A stretch of DNA of 64,000 nucleotides from CAILUG01 sp038125665 (GTDB lineage Bacteria; Pseudomonadota; Gammaproteobacteria; Pseudomonadales; Pseudohongiellaceae), in the NCBI GenBank assembly GCA_038125665.1, contig JAYPEI010000002.1, positions 219,603 to 283,602 on the forward strand, written 5' to 3'. The notes beneath the pieces are model-generated. The model was not told the DNA's origin. It saw only the letters and a list, made by a program, of their open reading frames with translations, and did not search any database. Positions 25,226 through 34,401 of the stretch are shown one piece after another (within the stretch, counting starts at the first letter, position 1; every line of letters starts with the position of its first letter). Both the position numbers and the translations under genes were made by a program.

Positions 25226-27728
25226 TTGTACGGAATCCTCTTATGCCATTGTCTAACAGGCCTTCGACACTACCACCGATGACTGAACCTAATCCTTTCA
25301 ATTCGAATTGTAGGAAAAGTCCACGGTTGGTTTCCTGAGTACCAAAAAGAAATAGGGAATTATTATCTATCCATTCTCTGGCTAGTAGGCGAACCTTCCA
25401 GCAACAATTTGAGTATTCTACTCCAGCTATCGATTCAAGCGAGCGCTGATTAGCTAGATCCTGATTGAATCTGGCAATTAGCCCTAAAGTGGGAGATAAA
25501 GGCCAGATAGCAGCCAGATCTATTTGATCAATACGTCGGTTTAGACCGTTTAGCAAATCTGGTCCAGGTAATTCCCTGTAGCGGTAACCAAAATTTACCA
25601 GCTGATTTATAGCAGATTGGTACTGGAATTGAAAACTCGCGACATTAACAGCACTGTTATTAGTATCCCATTCGAGATAGTTATTGAGCCGCCAGTTACC
25701 GTTAAGATACACATTCAACTGCCCTGCAAGAGCACTTTCTCTGGTACTAGATTCAATTTGTAGTTCATCACGCAAGCCAACTTTAGGCGGATCAAAATAA
25801 TGAATTTGCCCCAAGGACATACTCACTAGTTCACGCCCCTTAGCCCCATAGATACTAGAGCTAAGTGCTAAGGTTAACTGATTTGCATCGCCGATTCGGT
25901 CTTCACCTGAGAATCGGTTAGGACGAAATAGTTGACTGTAACTGAAGGTCAAATAACTGCTATCAAGCAGGGGGAATTGGCTTTGGTCTTCATAACTGTT
26001 GTATAGGTAGTATAGCCGCGGCTCAAGTGTTTGTGTGAGGTCTTGATCAAATAAATCACCCATCTCTCGCTCAAAGATGAGTCCAGCATCTACAGAAGAG
26101 CTCATAATACTACGGCTGAAACTATCAGGTGTGCCAATAGCTTGATCTTGTAATTGCCAGTTACCTGCTGCCAAGCCAAGACGAGGGCGTAAGTATGCGT
26201 AACTATTTTCCCAGTTTAACTGCACATAGGGAGAGAAGGTGCTGCGTTGAGCAGACATTTGCGCACCTCGTTGAATAAGCTCAGGGCTAAGCAAATTATC
26301 ATCTAAGGAACGGCTAAAATGGGTCCATTCGCTATCAAAACCATAATCCAGGTACCAACCAGAAGTCAGCTCTTGAGTCCACTCACCGTCTAGCGATAAC
26401 GAAGGTAGTCTTAGGTAGGGTTGTGATACTGCTGAAACAGAGGGATCAATGAGTTGAAAGCCCTGAGCCAATGCTTTGAAGTCGAGGTTTCTGCTTCTAT
26501 AGCGAAGCGTTGTTTGACGGCGAAGGAAGGAGTTGGTAGTCGATACAAGACCCTGACTACCAAAATCTTGGAAATATTCGTTATCGGAGACCCCTGTAAA
26601 ATTAGCATTTAAACTCCAGCCTTTGTCCAGGCGGGCTCCCATTTCATAATCTATCATCCAGCGACTTGATAACGGAGGAGAATCATTACCGGGTGTGTTG
26701 ACTAAGGCGGGATTGAAGAGTTTATCTTGCGGTAGAAAATTCAAATCCAGAATTTGCTCATGTCTTTTGCCAAGATACCTTGCTTCCGCACCTAAGGAGA
26801 CCCCTCTTTTACTTTGTAGACGAGGTTTTAGGGTAAGATCATAGTTGGGAGACAAATTAAGATAGTAAGGCACCTCTACATCAAAACCACCGCGTTGAGT
26901 ATTCCCTAGCACTGGTATCAGAAAACCGCTCATTCTCTCAGAAGTAAGGGGAAAACTCAGGTGAGGAAAATAAAAAACAGGGACGCCTTCAATTTCCAAA
27001 CGCATATTCTTGGCAACACCCTGTTTGCTTCGCTGGTTTAGCACGATTTCGGAGCCTATTATCTGCCAACTGTTGGTCCCCGGTTCACAGCGTGTAAATA
27101 GCCCATTATTAATTGTAATGATACCGTCATGGTCAGTATAAGTGACCACACTAGCCTCACCTCGCAGTTCGCTATCATGGAGAACATATGAGGCTGTGGA
27201 TAAACTGCTGCTGTTAGTTTTACGGTTGAATAAAGCCCTTTCACCACGCATGTATAAGCCTTGACGTCTAATTTCTACAGAGTCCTCAAGAGTCAAGGTT
27301 TGCTCATCAGGATCATAGGTCCCTCTTCGAGCATTCAACCAAGTATCTAGATGAATCACCTCGATACCATCTTCTATAGTGAAGTCACCACCGATATTAC
27401 CTTCCAATGACGATCCATTGACAACTGTTCCAAGAGTCTCTGTCGGCTGGGGGCGAGGAATGTAAGTGCCACAACAAAGATTATTTCCTGATTTCGTCTT
27501 CGGAGGAGCATAGTCAATCTCTGCTGCAGAAAGGACTTGTGTCGGTCTCGAATTTTGACCATAGGATGCTGACAAAGGTAAAACCAAAAATATTCCAGCA
27601 AGAACTACCGCCATTAATTTGTAGGAATTCAGCTCAGTAGCTGAGCAGGCCGAGTTTGTAGGCTCTGACCTTCTATGCTGAAAAGTAAGAGGGTAGTACT
27701 CCCTCGATAGATTTGGTCTACGGGTCAC
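25209..27728 (-). CDS. lptD: LPS-assembly protein LptD
   Basis: LptD is the outer-membrane barrel that, with LptE, inserts LPS into the outer leaflet. The 839-residue frame starts at GTG 27728; an ATG 38 codons later is an alternative just before the hydrophobic signal. The periplasmic OstA/LptA-like jellyroll includes EGNIGGDFTIEDGIEVIHLD and ARRGTYDPDEQTLTLE; the barrel follows from about 280, with VPVFYFPHLSFPLTSERMSG at the junction. Cys pairs at 85-86 and SNCCWKV near the C-terminus match the pattern used for LptD's inter-domain disulfides. It heads the surA-pdxA-rsmA-apaG-apaH run and diverges from amgK. Confidence 0.98.
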   Translation of the reverse strand: MTRRPNLSREYYPLTFQHRRSEPTNSACSATELNSYKLMAVVLAGIFLVLPLSASYGQNSRPTQVLSAAEIDYAPPKTKSGNNLCCGTYIPRPQPTETLGTVVNGSSLEGNIGGDFTIEDGIEVIHLDTWLNARRGTYDPDEQTLTLEDSVEIRRQGLYMRGERALFNRKTNSSSLSTASYVLHDSELRGEASVVTYTDHDGIITINNGLFTRCEPGTNSWQIIGSEIVLNQRSKQGVAKNMRLEIEGVPVFYFPHLSFPLTSERMSGFLIPVLGNTQRGGFDVEVPYYLNLSPNYDLTLKPRLQSKRGVSLGAEARYLGKRHEQILDLNFLPQDKLFNPALVNTPGNDSPPLSSRWMIDYEMGARLDKGWSLNANFTGVSDNEYFQDFGSQGLVSTTNSFLRRQTTLRYRSRNLDFKALAQGFQLIDPSVSAVSQPYLRLPSLSLDGEWTQELTSGWYLDYGFDSEWTHFSRSLDDNLLSPELIQRGAQMSAQRSTFSPYVQLNWENSYAYLRPRLGLAAGNWQLQDQAIGTPDSFSRSIMSSSVDAGLIFEREMGDLFDQDLTQTLEPRLYYLYNSYEDQSQFPLLDSSYLTFSYSQLFRPNRFSGEDRIGDANQLTLALSSSIYGAKGRELVSMSLGQIHYFDPPKVGLRDELQIESSTRESALAGQLNVYLNGNWRLNNYLEWDTNNSAVNVASFQFQYQSAINQLVNFGYRYRELPGPDLLNGLNRRIDQIDLAAIWPLSPTLGLIARFNQDLANQRSLESIAGVEYSNCCWKVRLLAREWIDNNSLFLFGTQETNRGLFLQFELKGLGSVIGGSVEGLLDNGIRGFRTNDFSQ

Positions 27729-27818
27729 TTCAAAAGTCCAAGCGTGCTGGGCATAATAGAGAAAAGTGAATTCTATGAACTAAAGACAAGCTTCACAACT
27801 AAAACGGCCCCTAACTCT

Positions 27819-28871
27819 ATGTCGTCAGACCAATCTATAAGCCGAAGTGCACTTCTCCAGAGGTGGTTCAATCAGCGTTTTCCTGAAGGTAGTCAGCTTG
27901 AGATGATTAGCGGAGATGCCAGTTTCCGTCGTTATTTTCGCGGAGAAGTCGAGAGAGTTTCTTATATTTTAGTCGATGCTCCACCCCAACAGGAGGATTC
28001 ATCACGCTTTTTGGAGATTCAAGAGCAGTTAATCTCACATGGAGTTAGAGTGCCGAAAATAATTGCTACTGATCTATCTAATGGTTTCATGTGTTTGCAA
28101 GATTTTGGTGATACTCTGCTTTGGACCAAGTTAAAACAGGCGCGTCAATTGGGTGAGCTTGCTCTTGTGAAATCTCTCTATGCTCCAGCATTGGAACAAC
28201 TGTCATTAATTCAAAGTGTTCCAGCAGACAAACTGCCAGAATACGATGAAGCTCAACTAAGTAGGGAAATGGATCTTTTTCGCGACTGGCTTTGTGTAGG
28301 ATTATTACAGCAAGATTGGACGGAAGATGACGAGAGTCTTCTTCAAACGGTATATGAACAACTCATCTCCATTTCAAGAGGACAGCCACAGGTTTTTGTT
28401 CATCGAGACTATCATTCTCGCAACCTGATGTTCACTGAGGAACAGAAGATTGGTGTTATCGACTTTCAGGATGCTATGAAGGGTCCTCTTACCTACGATC
28501 TAGTCTCACTCTTAAAAGATTGTTATGTCAGTTGGCCTTTAGATGCTGTGGAAGAATGGTCTTTGGAATACCTCAGCGCTAGACAGCAAGAAGGGTTATA
28601 TTGTCACTATGCCCCCTCTCAATTTATCCATGATTTTCATGCGCAAGGGATTCAGAGGCAGCTGAAAGCCTCAGGGATATTTTGTCGCCTTTTATTACGG
28701 GATGGTAAAGCAGGTTATTTAGGTGATATACCAAGAACACTTCAGTACTTGATATCAGCCTCACATCGTGTGGCTGGTCTTGAGGCTTTCGGGGATTGGG
28801 TAAATCAGAAAGTGATGCAAAAACTGAAAAATGAACTCGCTGAAAGAGGTATTGATTGGCATGTCCAGTGA
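27819..28871 (+). CDS. amgK: MurNAc/GlcNAc anomeric kinase AmgK
   Basis: AmgK phosphorylates the anomeric carbon of MurNAc in the recycling route that bypasses de novo MurA/MurB synthesis. The fold is aminoglycoside-phosphotransferase-like: SGDASFRRYFRGEVE at the N-terminus, VFVHRDYHSRNLM as the catalytic loop, and IGVIDFQDAMKGPLTYDLVSL as the metal-binding motif. The ATG at 27819 fits the pseudomonad AmgK N-terminus as I remember it; 350 residues. No good ribosome-binding site is seen, and an in-frame GTG at 27744 is possible. It diverges from lptD and overlaps murU by 11 bp. Confidence 0.93.
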   Translation: MSSDQSISRSALLQRWFNQRFPEGSQLEMISGDASFRRYFRGEVERVSYILVDAPPQQEDSSRFLEIQEQLISHGVRVPKIIATDLSNGFMCLQDFGDTLLWTKLKQARQLGELALVKSLYAPALEQLSLIQSVPADKLPEYDEAQLSREMDLFRDWLCVGLLQQDWTEDDESLLQTVYEQLISISRGQPQVFVHRDYHSRNLMFTEEQKIGVIDFQDAMKGPLTYDLVSLLKDCYVSWPLDAVEEWSLEYLSARQQEGLYCHYAPSQFIHDFHAQGIQRQLKASGIFCRLLLRDGKAGYLGDIPRTLQYLISASHRVAGLEAFGDWVNQKVMQKLKNELAERGIDWHVQ

Positions 28872-29613
28872 GCAAACTCGACAGAGTGAAGTTAAGTCTG
28901 TGCAAAAAGTGATGTTGCTGGCAGCAGGAAAAGGTGAGCGTATGCAGCCACTGACTACCCATATTCCTAAGCCTCTTTTACGTGCAGGTGAATACTCACT
29001 TATAGAGCATCAACTATTAAAGCTTGCTAGGGCTGGATTTCAAGATATAGTCATCAATCATGCCTGGCTCGGTGCCAAATTGGAGTCAACTCTTGGTGAT
29101 GGTTCAAAATATGGCGTGAATATAAGTTGGTCGCCTGAAATTGAACCCTTAGAAACGGCAGGTGGGATCATTCACGCTTTAGGGCTTTTAGGAGCATTTC
29201 CTTTTCTAGTGGTCAACGGTGATGTGTGGACCGACTACCCTTTTGCAAATTTGCGCCAAGCCTTGAAAGCTCAGTATTTGGCTCATTTGGTGCTAGTACC
29301 TAATCCGCCGCAGCATAGGCATGGAGATTTTGCTCTTACTGATACGGGTCGAGTTCAGTTACGAGATGAGGGTTCTCCATCGAAAACATTCACTTATAGT
29401 GGCATAGCGGTATACCACCCACAATTTTTTAGAGGTAACTATCCTGAACGATGTGCACTTCTTCCTTTGTTGGAGAAAGCGATAGTTGCTGGCCAAGTGA
29501 GTGGTGAAATATTTAATGGACAATGGCTGGATATTGGAACACCAGAAAGACTTCAAGCCCTGCAGGATCAACTTGCAGGTAAGAGACTCAACACAGGACT
29601 GGCTGATGAGTAG
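28861..29613 (+). CDS. murU: MurNAc alpha-1-phosphate uridylyltransferase MurU
   Basis: MurU joins UTP and MurNAc-1-phosphate to give UDP-MurNAc, completing the AmgK route. The nucleotidyltransferase signature is VMLLAAGKGERMQPLTTHIPK, followed by LLRAGEYSLIEHQL, ETAGGIIHALGLLG, FLVVNGDVWTDYP and QWLDIGTPERLQAL. The start at 28861 has AAAGAGGT 10 bases upstream and gives 250 residues; it overlaps the amgK stop. Its 3' end overlaps the LOG-family gene by 8 bp, so the three genes are translationally linked. Confidence 0.94.
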   Translation: MSSEQTRQSEVKSVQKVMLLAAGKGERMQPLTTHIPKPLLRAGEYSLIEHQLLKLARAGFQDIVINHAWLGAKLESTLGDGSKYGVNISWSPEIEPLETAGGIIHALGLLGAFPFLVVNGDVWTDYPFANLRQALKAQYLAHLVLVPNPPQHRHGDFALTDTGRVQLRDEGSPSKTFTYSGIAVYHPQFFRGNYPERCALLPLLEKAIVAGQVSGEIFNGQWLDIGTPERLQALQDQLAGKRLNTGLADE

Positions 29614-30493
29614 AAAAAAATATCCTGATGCCTGTGAATCAATTCGCTTTGCGAATGAAAGTCGTTTGCGCGGATATACAAGAGAACAACTTGAAAGTCC
29701 TGCTTACCGCCTAGCTTTTGATGATCAGGATTTTTTGCTTGCTGATGAACAGCGTGGTTTAAGATTAATGCTTGAACTCGATAAACCTGAACAAGTGCTT
29801 CAACGCCACGGCATTGCAAACACTATTGCGATTTATGGTTCAGCACGAATCTTATCGTCTGAAGCCCTCGCCCGTGAAGTGATGATAGTAGAGCACGAGT
29901 TAAAAAGTGCTCCACAGGATCCAAGACTATTAGCTAGGAAAAAACAATTAGAGAGTCGCCGTCATCTTTCTCGTTACTACGAGGAGGCGAGAAGGCTGTC
30001 ATCATTGATTACTGCTTATTCTGGTCAGGATACTTGTCCTCAATTACATGTGATTACAGGTGGTGGTCCAGGGATCATGGAGGCTGCGAACTTGGGAGCC
30101 CATGAGGGAGGAGGGGCTTCTATTGGGCTAAATATCGTACTTCCTCATGAGCAAGCACCCAATGCTTTTGTAAATCCAGAATACTGTTTCCAATTCCACT
30201 ATTTTGCCATTCGTAAAATGCATTTTCTTATGCGCGCTAGAGCACTAGTTGTTTTTCCTGGAGGTTGGGGTACCTTGGATGAAATGTTTGAATCGCTTAC
30301 CCTCGTGCAAACAAAGAAAATCAGTCCTCTGCCGATTCTCATTTTCGGTAGAGAATTTTGGAATAAAGTCGTCAACTTTGAGGCTCTAGTTGATGATGGA
30401 ATGATTGCTACGGAAGATTTAGAACTCTTTCATTTTGTTGATACTGCGGAGGAAGCCTGGGATTGCATTAAAGTTTCAGTGACAGCTGCCTGA
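29606..30493 (+). CDS. LOG-family (TIGR00730-type) nucleotide 5'-monophosphate nucleosidase-like protein
   Basis: The ATG at 29606 overlaps the murU stop and has AGGA 7 bases upstream; 295 residues. The family signature GGGPGIMEAANLGA and PGGWGTLDEMFE mark a Lonely-Guy Rossmann enzyme; such proteins hydrolyse nucleoside 5'-monophosphates (or cytokinin riboside phosphates) to base and ribose 5-phosphate and were once misnamed lysine decarboxylases. The N-terminal 80 residues are an extension not found in minimal LOG proteins. A charged segment with RKKQLESRRHLSRYYEEARR precedes the core. Substrate is not deducible. The stop codon lies in the loop of a strong hairpin. Confidence 0.88.
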   Translation: MSRKKYPDACESIRFANESRLRGYTREQLESPAYRLAFDDQDFLLADEQRGLRLMLELDKPEQVLQRHGIANTIAIYGSARILSSEALAREVMIVEHELKSAPQDPRLLARKKQLESRRHLSRYYEEARRLSSLITAYSGQDTCPQLHVITGGGPGIMEAANLGAHEGGGASIGLNIVLPHEQAPNAFVNPEYCFQFHYFAIRKMHFLMRARALVVFPGGWGTLDEMFESLTLVQTKKISPLPILIFGREFWNKVVNFEALVDDGMIATEDLELFHFVDTAEEAWDCIKVSVTAA

Positions 30494-30506
30494 AGCAGTT
30501 GTCACT
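30478..30506. terminator. 12-bp hairpin containing the stop codon of the LOG gene
   Basis: AGTGACAGCTGC (30478-30489) pairs with GCAGTTGTCACT (30495-30506), 12 bp with one G-U, around the loop CTGAA. The TGA stop of the LOG-family gene sits in the loop. It separates two convergent genes (htpX ends at 30521) and has short T-rich stretches after it in both directions, so a bidirectional terminator is likely. Confidence 0.65.
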
Positions 30507-30520
30507 GAGTCGGAGTTTTC

Positions 30521-31393
30521 TTAATCATTTTCTTGCAGAGCTCTGATACGAGCCTCCAGTGGTGGATGAGAAGAAAATAATGCATGCACCTTACCCGAGC
30601 TGATACCGAAAGCTGCAAAGTTTTCTGGTAGAGACTCAGTCTGAGCTTGCTGTAAGCTTCGTAGTGCTGCAATCATTTTTCCTCGCCCAGCCAGTTTGGC
30701 TCCGCCAGCATCTGCACGGTATTCTCGAACTCTTGAGAAAAACATGACAATGATCGAAGCCAAAATACCTAGTACAATTTGCGCTACTATCGATACTATC
30801 CAATAGGCAGGGCCATGACCTCTTTGTACCTTGAAGACAGCTCGATCCACAACATGACCAATCACCCTTGAGAGAAATATAACAAAGGTATTAACCACAC
30901 CTTGAATTAGCGTCAGTGTCACCATGTCACCATTAGCCACGTGACTAACTTCGTGGGCTAGCACGGCTTCTACTTCATCCCGAGTCATGTTGTTTAATAA
31001 TCCAGTGCTCACTGCAACAAGTGCGTTACTTTTGTTCCAGCCGGTGGCAAAAGCATTTGGAGCACTCTGGGAAAAAATACCCACTTCAGGCATACCTATA
31101 CCGGCAGCCTCAGCCTGACGAGAGACAGTTTGTACTAGCCAGTTTTCTGATTCATTCCGGTGTTCACCGATTAGTCGAACTCCCATGGCGGTCTTTGCCA
31201 TTGTCTTAGACATCAGTAAGGAAAAAATAGATCCTGTAAAGCCTATAACCGCCGAGTAAGCAAGTAGGGCGCTCAGATCAAGATCAACACCATTAGCTGC
31301 GAGTACACCCTGAATCCCAAACAAACTAAATATTATGGAAATCAATACCATAACCGCAATATTTGTGATTAGAAACAAGAAAATTCTGGTCAT
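30521..31393 (-). CDS. htpX: Protease HtpX
   Basis: HtpX is an inner-membrane zinc metalloprotease (M48) that works with FtsH in membrane-protein quality control. The start at 31393 (MTRIFLFLITNIAVM) has AGAGAGGA upstream and gives 290 residues, as in E. coli. Two N-terminal membrane segments precede the zinc motif VLAHEVSHVANGDM, followed by two more hydrophobic segments; REYRADAGGAKLAG carries the third ligand Glu region, and SSHPPLEARIRAL ends the protein. It converges with the LOG gene and diverges from rpe. Confidence 0.97.
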   Translation of the reverse strand: MTRIFLFLITNIAVMVLISIIFSLFGIQGVLAANGVDLDLSALLAYSAVIGFTGSIFSLLMSKTMAKTAMGVRLIGEHRNESENWLVQTVSRQAEAAGIGMPEVGIFSQSAPNAFATGWNKSNALVAVSTGLLNNMTRDEVEAVLAHEVSHVANGDMVTLTLIQGVVNTFVIFLSRVIGHVVDRAVFKVQRGHGPAYWIVSIVAQIVLGILASIIVMFFSRVREYRADAGGAKLAGRGKMIAALRSLQQAQTESLPENFAAFGISSGKVHALFSSHPPLEARIRALQEND

Positions 31394-31515
31394 TTGATAA
31401 TCCTCTCTAGTAGGAAGCGTAAGATGATATGTGAGGGCATTGCTTGAGAGATTCAAGGCCCAGTATCTGTCAGTTAGTTACGAAAGCAAGTACAATATGT
31501 TTTGATAAATAGAAA

Positions 31516-31521
31516 TATAAT
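31516..31521 (+). promoter_or_regulatory. Candidate -10 element for rpe-trpE
   Basis: A perfect TATAAT lies 24 bases upstream of rpe in the 151-bp gap between htpX and rpe. No convincing -35 is found at the expected distance, so the assignment is weak. Confidence 0.3.
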
Positions 31522-31544
31522 TGAACGTAGCTTAGCCGAAAGTC

Positions 31545-32240
31545 ATGACAAAAAAACAGCCTTTAGCGCCCATAATAGCGCCATCCATTCTCTCAGCTGA
31601 TTTCGCCCGTCTTGGCGAAGAGGTAAGCTCAGTAGTAGAGGCTGGTGCAGATGTCGTGCATTTCGATGTCATGGATAATCACTACGTTCCTAATCTGACT
31701 ATTGGCCCTATGGTTTGTCAGGCGCTGCGTAGTTACGGTATTCAGGCACCCATTGATGTTCATTTGATGGTTAGCCCAGTCGACTCTTTGATTCAAGATT
31801 TTGCAAAGGCTGGTGCTTCGTATATTACCTTTCACCCCGAAGCTAGTCAGCACATTGATCGTTCCTTGAACCTGATTCGTGATCTCGGCTGTAAAGCGGG
31901 ATTGGTTTTGAATCCGGCAACTCCTCTCAGCAATCTTGAGTATGTGATGGATAAACTAGACCTCATTTTGTTGATGTCGGTGAATCCAGGCTTTGGAGGG
32001 CAAAGCTTTATTCCTTCCACACTCACTAAATTAACCCAGGCTAGAAAACTCATTGATGATTCTGGTTTGGAAATTCGTCTAGAAGTTGATGGAGGGGTAA
32101 GTGTAGCTAATATTGCAGAAATCGCTCGTGCCGGCGCAGATATGTTTGTAGCAGGTTCAGCTATTTTTAATTCACTGGACTATGGCGTTACTATTGCTGC
32201 CATGCGTGAGGAAATACGCAAGGAATTAGCCCAATCATGA
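31545..32240 (+). CDS. rpe: Ribulose-phosphate 3-epimerase
   Basis: Rpe interconverts ribulose 5-phosphate and xylulose 5-phosphate in the pentose phosphate pathway. The TIM barrel has APSILSADFARLGEEV, VHFDVMDNHYVPNLTIGP (metal-binding His and Asp), IDVHLMVSP, LLMSVNPGFGGQSF and LEVDGGVSVANI. The 231 residues are slightly longer than usual because of a short basic N-terminus. The stop overlaps the trpE start by 4 bp (ATGA); in many relatives a phosphoglycolate phosphatase gene separates the two. Confidence 0.98.
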   Translation: MTKKQPLAPIIAPSILSADFARLGEEVSSVVEAGADVVHFDVMDNHYVPNLTIGPMVCQALRSYGIQAPIDVHLMVSPVDSLIQDFAKAGASYITFHPEASQHIDRSLNLIRDLGCKAGLVLNPATPLSNLEYVMDKLDLILLMSVNPGFGGQSFIPSTLTKLTQARKLIDDSGLEIRLEVDGGVSVANIAEIARAGADMFVAGSAIFNSLDYGVTIAAMREEIRKELAQS

Positions 32241-33715
32241 AACTGGAAGTTTTCTCTAGGCTAGCTAAAGAAAGTTACACACATATCCCGCTAGCAAGAA
32301 CAGTCTTGGCCGATCTAGATACCCCCCTGGCGGTTTACTACAAGTTGGCACGAGGTCCTTATTCCTATCTGCTGGAGTCAATGCAGGGCGGTGAAAAGTG
32401 GGGGCGTTATTCATTTATTGGTTTGCCGGCAAAGAAAATAATTAGAGTTCAAGGAAAACATGTTCAATTGGAGCAGCAAGGTGAGGTGATAGAAACACAT
32501 TGTTGTGAAGATCCCATGGTTTGGATAAATGACTACGAAAAAACCTTTAGGGTTCCAGAGCTAGACGATTTACCACGTTTCTCTGGAGGTTTGGTAGGCT
32601 ATTTTGGCTACGACACAGTGCGCTATGTGGAACAGCGCATTAAGGAATCTACACCTGAAGATACAGTGGGTACCCCCGATATCCTGCTTTTGCTTTCAGA
32701 AGAAGTTGCTGTTTTCGATAATCTACGAAATGAACTTACGCTGATAGTTCATGTAGACCCTTCGCATGAAAATGCCTATGCTCTTGGGCAGCAGCGCTTG
32801 GATGAACTCGAGCGGGAGTTACGTGAGCCTTTTGAAATATCTTTATATGCGAAAGCTTCTGCTAAAAATCTGGTGACTGAAGCTGACTTTGTTTCAAGTT
32901 TTGGCCAGCAATCTTATGAGGTGAGCGTTAGTAAAATTAAAGAGTACATTGCCGCTGGCGATGTCATGCAAGTGGTCCTTGCTCAGCGAATGAGTGTCCC
33001 TTTCTCTGGTGACCCTCTGACATTATATCGTTCGCTGCGTCAGTTGAATCCTTCTCCTTACATGGTATTCATGGATATGGAAGATTTTCATATTGTGTCT
33101 GCCTCACCAGAAATTTTGGCGCGAGTTGAGGATAAACAGATTACCGTCAGACCATTAGCTGGTACGCGTCGCCGTGGTCGCAATGAAGAAGAAGACCAGC
33201 TGCTTGAGGCTGATCTACTCGCAGATGCCAAAGAAATTGCAGAGCATCTTATGTTGATTGATCTTTCTCGCAATGATGCAGGTCGTGTGTCGACTATAGG
33301 TTCAGTAGAAGTTACCAAGCAGATGTTTGTAGAGCGCTATTCGCATGTAATGCATATTGCTTCTACCGTCGAGAGCGAGTTACACGCTGAGTTAAGTGCG
33401 CTTGATGTCCTCAAGGCAACCCTTCCAGTTGGTACGCTGAGTGGAGCACCCAAAGTACGCGCATTAGAAATTATTGATGAATTAGAAGTAGTAAAACGCG
33501 GCATTTATGGTGGTGCCATGGGGTATCTATCCTGGAACGGTAATATGGATATGGCCATTGCCATTCGTACTGCAGTTATCAAGGAAGGAACTCTTTATAT
33601 TCAAGCAGGTGCTGGTATTGTAGCTGATTCAGATCCTCGAAGTGAGTGGGAGGAGACCATGAATAAAGCAAGAGCCATGTTTTTAGCAGTTCAGAAAGCT
33701 TTACAGGGGCTGTAA
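32237..33715 (+). CDS. trpE: Anthranilate synthase component I
   Basis: TrpE converts chorismate and ammonia from TrpG to anthranilate, the first committed step to tryptophan. LLESMQGGEKWGRYSFIG is the N-terminal tryptophan feedback site. The chorismate-binding core has GDVMQVVLAQRMSVPF, PSPYMVFMD, VRPLAGTRRRGRNEEED, ERYSHVMHIASTV, LPVGTLSGAPKVRA and IQAGAGIVADSDPRSEWEET. The 492 residues are complete. No tryptophan-codon leader or attenuator is visible upstream because the start overlaps rpe; control may be by promoter or by feedback alone. Confidence 0.98.
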   Translation: MKLEVFSRLAKESYTHIPLARTVLADLDTPLAVYYKLARGPYSYLLESMQGGEKWGRYSFIGLPAKKIIRVQGKHVQLEQQGEVIETHCCEDPMVWINDYEKTFRVPELDDLPRFSGGLVGYFGYDTVRYVEQRIKESTPEDTVGTPDILLLLSEEVAVFDNLRNELTLIVHVDPSHENAYALGQQRLDELERELREPFEISLYAKASAKNLVTEADFVSSFGQQSYEVSVSKIKEYIAAGDVMQVVLAQRMSVPFSGDPLTLYRSLRQLNPSPYMVFMDMEDFHIVSASPEILARVEDKQITVRPLAGTRRRGRNEEEDQLLEADLLADAKEIAEHLMLIDLSRNDAGRVSTIGSVEVTKQMFVERYSHVMHIASTVESELHAELSALDVLKATLPVGTLSGAPKVRALEIIDELEVVKRGIYGGAMGYLSWNGNMDMAIAIRTAVIKEGTLYIQAGAGIVADSDPRSEWEETMNKARAMFLAVQKALQGL

Positions 33716-33762
33716 GTGTCTCGACGGACAGCATACTCTGTATCCAATAGGAAGTACCAAGA

Positions 33763-34344
33763 ATGCTACTGATGATAGATAACTACGATTCATTTACCTA
33801 CAACCTGGTGCAATACTTCGGTGAACTAGGTGTGGATATTAAAGTTTATCGTAATGATGCCATCACATTGGATGAGATTGCTCGATTGCAGCCAACACAA
33901 TTAGTGATTTCTCCAGGTCCATGCACACCTAATGAAGCTGGTATTTCTGTCGCTGCAATCAAGCGCTTTGCAGGAGAAATTCCTATTCTAGGTGTTTGTC
34001 TTGGACATCAGAGTATCGGTGTAGCGTTTGGTGGAGAGATCATTCGAGCAAAAAAAGTAATGCATGGAAAAATATCAGATGTCTTCCATTGCGGGGAAGG
34101 TCTGTTCAGTGGTCTAAAAAATCCTCTTGCTGCTACTCGCTATCATTCTTTGGCAATTGCACAGAAAAGTCTGCCGAAGTGTTTGGAGATGACAGCCTGG
34201 ACACAGAATGAAGATGGCAGTATTGAGGAAATTATGGGGGTCAGACATCGTGAACTTCCGATTCAAGGAGTGCAATTTCATCCTGAATCCATCATGACTG
34301 AACATGGACATCAGTTATTAGAAAATTTTCTAACACAAAAGTAA
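33763..34344 (+). CDS. trpG: Anthranilate synthase component II (glutamine amidotransferase)
   Basis: TrpG releases ammonia from glutamine for TrpE. The class I amidotransferase triad is present: Cys in GVCLGHQSIGVAFG, His and Glu in QFHPESIMTEHG. LMIDNYDSFTYNLVQYFGELG is the N-terminal signature. At 193 residues it is a stand-alone subunit, not fused to TrpD. Family members often double as PabA for folate. It lies 47 bp after trpE and 57 bp before trpC; trpD, which normally follows, is missing. Confidence 0.97.
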   Translation: MLLMIDNYDSFTYNLVQYFGELGVDIKVYRNDAITLDEIARLQPTQLVISPGPCTPNEAGISVAAIKRFAGEIPILGVCLGHQSIGVAFGGEIIRAKKVMHGKISDVFHCGEGLFSGLKNPLAATRYHSLAIAQKSLPKCLEMTAWTQNEDGSIEEIMGVRHRELPIQGVQFHPESIMTEHGHQLLENFLTQK

Positions 34345-34401
34345 CTTAATAATCGCAAGCGTCAGCAGTAATTCTTTATTTGTAAAGGTCAAATAGTACC
34401 C

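Noticed and set aside
28624..28962. 112-residue minus-strand frame across the amgK-murU junction
   Set aside because: It is antisense to two overlapping recognised genes and has no family features.
32100..32240. trp attenuator before trpE
   Set aside because: trpE overlaps rpe by 4 bp; no leader peptide with tandem Trp codons or terminator is present.
34345..34401. Remnant of trpD between trpG and trpC
   Set aside because: Only 57 bp are present and no similarity to TrpD is visible in any frame.
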